A DNA stretch of 64,000 nt from Crossaster papposus (lineage: Eukaryota; Echinodermata; Asteroidea; Velatida; Solasteridae). Every line of letters starts with the position of its first letter. The stretch's first letter is position 1. The stretch lies in contig JBAIAA010000117.1 in the NCBI GenBank assembly GCA_037893245.1, forward strand, positions 3,224,001 to 3,288,000. Direction: 5' to 3'. Under the pieces are notes generated by a model that saw nothing but the letters and a program-made list of their open reading frames with translations, did no database searches and was not told where the DNA came from. This document shows, one piece after another, positions 60,501 through 64,000 of this stretch. Made by a program: the position numbers and the translations under genes.

Positions 60501-62240
60501 CTGTGTGACTGAGAGCAGTCACTGTGCTGAGCGAAATAGTGAGTGTTCCCATCACAGAGTGACTGCGAGAGCATTCACTGTGCTGAGCAGAATAGTGAGT
60601 GTTCCCGTCACAGTGTGACTGAGAGCAGCCACTGTGCTGAGCAGAATAGTGAGTGTTCCCATCACAGTGTGACTGCGAGAGCATTCACTGTGCAGAGCAG
60701 AATAGTGAGTGTTCACATCACAGTGTAACTGTGAGAGCAGTCACTGTGCTGAGCAGAATAGTGAGTGTTCACATCACAGTGTGACTGTGAGAGCAGTCAC
60801 TGTGCTGAGCAGAATAGTAAGTGTTTTCATCACAGTGTAACTGAGAGCTGTCATTGTGCTGAGCAGAATAGTGGGTGTTCCCATCACAGTGTTACTGAGA
60901 GCAGTCACTGTGCTGAGCAGAATAGTGAGTGTTCCCATCACAGTGTGACTGTGAGAGCATTCACTGTGCTGAGCAGAATAGTGAGTGTTCCCGTCAGTGT
61001 GACTGATAGCTCTCACTGTGCTGAGCAGAATAGTGAGTGTTCCCATCACAGTGTGAAAGAGAGCAGTCACTTGGCTGAGCAGAATAGTGAGTGTTCCCAT
61101 CACAGTGTGACTGAGAGCAGTCACTGTGCTGAGCAGAATAGTGAATGTTCCCGCCACAGTGTGACTGAGAGCAGTCACTGTGCTGAGCAGAATAGTGAGT
61201 GTTCCCATCACAGTGTGACTGTGAGAGCATTCACTGTGCTGAGCAGAATAGTGAGTGTTCCCGTCAGTGTGACTGATAGCTCTCACTGTGCTGAGCAGAA
61301 AAGTGAGTGTTCCCATCACAGTGTGAAAGAGAGCAGTCACTTGGCTGAGCAGAATAGTGAGTGTTCCCATCACAGTGTGACTGAGAGCAGTCACTGTGCT
61401 GAGCAGAATAGTGAATGTTCCCGCCACAGTGTGACTGAGAGCAGTCACTGTGCTGAGCAGAATAGTGAGTGTTCCCATCACAGTGTGACTGTGAGAGCAT
61501 TCACTGTGCAGAGCAGAACAGTGGGTGTTCCCATCACAGTGTGACTGAGAGCTGTCACTGTGCTGAGCAGAATAGTGAGTGTTCACATCACTGTGTGACT
61601 GAGAGCAGTCACTGTGCTGAGCAGAATAATGAGTGTTCACATCAAAGTGTGACTGAGAGCAGTCACTGTGCTGAGCGAAATAGTGAGTGTTCCCATCACA
61701 GAGTGACTGCGAGAGCATTCACTGTGCTGAGCAGAATAATGAGTGTTCCCGTCACAGTGTGACTGAGAGCAGCCACTGTGCTGAGCAGAATAGTGAGTGT
61801 TCCCATCACAGTGTGACTGCGAGAGCATTCACTGTGCAGAGCAGAATAGTGAGTGTTCACATCACAGTGTGACTGTGAGAGCAGTCACTGTGCTGAGCAG
61901 AATAGTAAGTGTTTCCATCACAGTGTAACTGAGAGCTGTCATTGTGCTGAGCAGAATAGTGGGTGTTCCCATCACAGTGTTACTGAGAGCAGTCACTGTG
62001 CTGAGCAGAATAGTGAGTGTTCCCATCACAGTGTGACTGTGAGAGCATTCACTGTGCTGAGCAGAAAAGTGAGTGTTCCCGTCAGTGTGACTGAGAGCTC
62101 TCACTGTGCTGAGCAGAATAGTGACTGCTCCCATCACAGTGTGACTGAGAGCAGTCACTTGGCTGAGCAGAATAGTGAGTGTTCCCATCACAGTGTGACT
62201 GAGAGCAGTCACTGTGCTGAGCAGAATAGTGAGTGTTCCC
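57575..62240 (+). repeat. 2345-bp HOR tandem pair
   Basis: Copies about 57575-59919 and 59920-62240. Landmarks repeat at +2345: GAGCACAAGAGTG, CCTGCCAC, AGCAGTGACTG, GCGATAGCATTC, GAGCGAAATAG, the 270-bp pair and GAACAGTGGGTG. The left ends differ: copy 2 starts with an isolated TCTTATG unit near 59911 and TTCCCATTACAG. On the right, 59896 CCCGTC faces 62241 CCCATC. The boundary is uncertain by about one unit. Confidence 0.82.
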
Positions 62241-63174
62241 ATCACAGTGTGACTGTGAGAGCAGTCACTGTGCTGAGCAGAATAATGAGTGTTCCCATCA
62301 CAGTGTGACTGAGAGCAGTCACTATGCAGAGCAGAATAGGAAGTGTTTCCATCATAGTGTGACTGTGAGAGCAGTCACTGTGCTGAGCAGAATAGTAAGT
62401 GTTTTCATCACAGTGTAACTGAGAGCTGTCATTGTGCTGAGCAGAATAGTGGGTGTTCCCATCACAGTGTTACTGAGAGCAGTCACTGTGCTGAGCAGAA
62501 TAGTGAGTGTTCCCATCACAGTGTGACTGTGAGAGCATTCACTGTGCTGAGCAGAATAGTGAGTGTTCCCGTCAGTGTGACTGATAGCTCTCACTGTGCT
62601 GAGCAGAATAGTGAGTGTTCCCATCACAGTGTGAAAGAGAGCAGTCACTTGGCTGAGCAGAATAGTGAGTGTTCCCATCACAGTGTGACTGAGAGCAGTC
62701 ACTGTGCTGAGCAGAATAGTGAATGTTCCCGCCACAGTGTGACTGAGAGCAGTCACTGTGCTGAGCAGAATAGTGAGTGTTCCCATCACAGTGTGACTGC
62801 GAGAGCATTCACTGTGCAGAGCAGAATAGTGAGTGTTCACATCACAGTGTGACTGTGAGAGCAGTCACTGTGCTGAGCAGAATAGTAAGTGTTTCCATCA
62901 CAGTGTAACTGAGAGCTGTCATTGTGCTGAGCAGAATAGTGGGTGTTCCCATCACAGTGTTACTGAGAGCAGTCACTGTGCTGAGCAGAATAGTGAGTGT
63001 TCCCATCACAGTGTGACTGTGAGAGCATTCACTGTGCTGAGCAGAAAAGTGAGTGTTCCCGTCAGTGTGACTGAGAGCTCTCACTGTGCTGAGCAGAATA
63101 GTGACTGCTCCCATCACAGTGTGACTGAGAGCAGTCACTTGGCTGAGCAGAATAGTGAGTGTTCCCATCACAGT

Positions 63175-63228
63175 GTGACTGAGAGCAGTCACTGTGCTGA
63201 GCAGAATAGTGAGTGTTCCCATCACAGT
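63175..63228 (+). repeat. Reference copy of the canonical 54-bp unit
   Basis: This copy matches the commonest base at every position. Composition is 16 G, 11 C, 14 A and 13 T (50% G+C) with no CpG. It holds two small dyads: GTGACTG and CAGTCAC separated by AGAG (a perfect 7-bp hairpin at the unit start), and TGCTGAGCA (TGCT and AGCA around one G). A third, wider inverted pair is CACTGTG and CACAGTG. Because 54 equals 3 x 18, one forward frame and two reverse frames lack stops in runs of this unit. Confidence 0.95.
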
Positions 63229-63284
63229 GTGACTGTGAGAGCAGTCACTGTGCTGAGCAGAATAATGAGTGTTCCCATCACAGT
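63229..63284 (+). repeat. Reference copy of the 56-bp unit variant
   Basis: This type begins GTGACTGTGAGAGC instead of GTGACTGAGAGC, a 2-bp TG gain. It is the second commonest unit type and is interspersed throughout the array, including subtypes with GCATTCAC, TATGAGAGC, TGCGAGAGC and TTTGAGAGC. Each one shifts the reading frame by two, so the forward open frame ends one unit later at the TGA in GTGTGA. This copy also carries a private AATAATGAG in place of AATAGTGAG. Confidence 0.93.
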
Positions 63285-63733
63285 GTGACTGAGAGCAGTC
63301 ACTATGCAGAGCAGAATAGGAAGTGTTTCCATCATAGTGTGACTGTGAGAGCAGTCACTGTGCTGAGCAGAATAGTAAGTGTTTTCATCACAGTGTAACT
63401 GAGAGCTGTCATTGTGCTGAGCAGAATAGTGGGTGTTCCCATCACAGTGTTACTGAGAGCAGTCACTGTGCTGAGCAGAATAGTGAGTGTTCCCATCACA
63501 GTGTGACTGTGAGAGCATTCACTGTGCTGAGCAGAATAGTGAGTGTTCCCGTCAGTGTGACTGATAGCTCTCACTGTGCTGAGCAGAATAGTGAGTGTTC
63601 CCATCACAGTGTGAAAGAGAGCAGTCACTTGGCTGAGCAGAATAGTGAGTGTTCCCATCACAGTGTGACTGAGAGCAGTCACTGTGCTGAGCAGAATAGT
63701 GAATGTTCCCGCCACAGTGTGACTGAGAGCAGT

Positions 63734-64000
63734 CACTGTGCTGAGCAGAATAGTGAGTGTTCCCATCACAGTGTGACTGTGAGAGCATTCACTGTGCTGA
63801 GCAGAATAGTGAGTGTTCCCGTCAGTGTGACTGATAGCTCTCACTGTGCTGAGCAGAAAAGTGAATGTTCCCATCACAGTGTGAAAGAGAGCAGTCCTTG
63901 GCTGAGCAGAATAGTGAGTGTTCCCATCACAGTGTGACTGAGAGCAGTCACTGTGCTGAGCAGAATAGTGAATGTTCCCGCCACAGTGTGACTGAGAGCA
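63734..64000 (+). repeat. Array continues to the window edge
   Basis: Units follow the second copy of the 270-bp block (CAGAAAAGTGAATG near 63857). A private two-base loss, AGCAGTCCTTGGC (near 63890), stands where others have AGCAGTCACTTGGC. The last unit is cut by the window end, so the array extends beyond it. Confidence 0.85.

Larger units (their letters stand above)
61774..63733 (+). repeat. 980-bp HOR tandem pair
   Basis: Copies 61774-62753 and 62754-63733. The left boundary is GCCACTG (C at 61773) against GTCACTG (T at 62753). On the right, GTGACTGTGAG near 63774 departs from GTGACTGCGAG near 62794. Both copies carry the private AGTGACTGCTCCC (near 62122 and 63102), CTATGCAGAGCAG and AATAGGAAGTG (near 62335 and 63315), and CATCATAGTG. 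The first copy starts inside the second 2345-bp copy. Confidence 0.86.
1..64000 (+). repeat. Satellite array of ~54-bp units with higher-order repeat structure
   Basis: Every stretch read from start to end is the same unit repeated head to tail, always in the same orientation. Landmarks in order within the unit are GTGACTGAGAGC, a variable three-base box, CACTGTGCTGAGCAGAATAG, TGAGTGTTCCCATCACAGT. Spacing between successive GTGACT landmarks is mostly 54 or 56 bp, with 53, 57 and 42 bp variants. Neighbouring units differ at several positions, while units one HOR period apart are nearly identical, which defines higher-order repeats. There is no unique sequence and neither array edge is reached. 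I do not recognise the satellite family by name. It is eukaryotic by inference from its size and structure; the chromosomal position is unknown. Confidence 0.97.

Noticed and set aside
63175-63228. TGCTGAG as a Maf recognition half-site with biological role
   Set aside because: It matches a half-site only, in nearly every unit, as part of the short dyad TGCTGAGCA. Chance is sufficient without binding data.
71-63937. The several hundred 60-180-codon open frames on both strands
   Set aside because: All begin and end at fixed unit positions, are identical wherever the units are identical, and overlap each other on both strands. They are products of a repeat length divisible by three.
1-64000. 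CRISPR array
   Set aside because: There are no unique spacers: the whole unit is repeated, with only point variation. There are no cas genes, and the scale is far too large.
1-64000. Telomeric repeat, ribosomal DNA or tRNA cluster
   Set aside because: There are no TTAGGG-type runs, no rRNA-like conserved stretches and no tRNA box A/B layout in the unit.
1-64000. CENP-B box marking a primate-type centromere
   Set aside because: I found no sequence resembling the TTCG....A..CGGG core in any unit type. This does not exclude a centromeric role, since many centromeres lack it.
1-64000. Transposable element insertions
   Set aside because: No break in unit register, target-site duplication, terminal repeat, poly-A tail or reverse-transcriptase-like frame was seen.
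1-64000. Inverted array segments
   Set aside because: Unit landmarks (GAGCAGAATAG, GTGACTG) are always in forward orientation; no reversed run was found.

Overview
The whole 64 kb window is one uninterrupted tandem satellite array. From the first base to the last the sequence is a head-to-tail succession of a degenerate unit of about 54 bp, all in the same orientation, roughly 1,180 units. I found no single-copy sequence, protein-coding gene, RNA gene, transposon or array edge. The best copy of the consensus unit is 63175-63228 (54 bp, 50% G+C, no CpG). The common length variants are 56 bp (two extra bases after GTGACTG), 53 bp (carrying TCTTATG), 42 bp (a 14-bp internal deletion) and 57 bp (carrying the palindrome CACAGCTGTG).

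The organism cannot be named from this. An array of this size with multi-kilobase higher-order structure points to a eukaryotic chromosome (pericentromeric, subtelomeric, sex-chromosomal or other heterochromatin). Many positions alternate between CG and TG/CA, which fits a genome with CpG methylation, such as a vertebrate. That is inference only.

Layout: diverged units are arranged in a fixed order into higher-order repeats (HORs), which have been duplicated in tandem at many scales. Recognised tandem pairs, by period: 326 bp (245-896), 1296 bp (1585-4176), 162 bp (6625-6948 and many later copies), 1144/1254 bp (7805-10202), 3918 bp (9931-17766), 2612 bp (19052-23610), 1090 bp (23602-25781), 2944 bp (29734-35621), 2672 bp (33408-38751), 867 bp (39776-41509), 2237/1913 bp (42059-45723), 4510 bp (45673-54692) containing 1962-bp pairs that contain 270-bp pairs, 1470 bp (54729-57024), 2345 bp (57575-62240) and 980 bp (61774-63733). 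Segments between these are colinear copies of blocks 11-30 kb away, so the left 45 kb looks like about two rounds of a roughly 20-kb superrepeat.

Two domains are visible. From 1 to about 45.7 kb the array is built from units with TCTTATG, GTGTGTGTTCCC and TTTCCTTTACAG. From about 45.7 kb to the end it is built from units with CCCGTCAGTGTGACTGATAG, GTGAAAGAGAGC and GAGCACAAGAGTG.

Long open reading frames occur on both strands (up to 356 codons, complement of 49499-50569). They arise because 54 is divisible by three, and I do not regard any of them as genes. I see no encoded system. What is interesting is the array itself: nested unequal-exchange history, a readable chimeric junction, a dyad in most units, a conserved core beside a variable box, and CpG decay.
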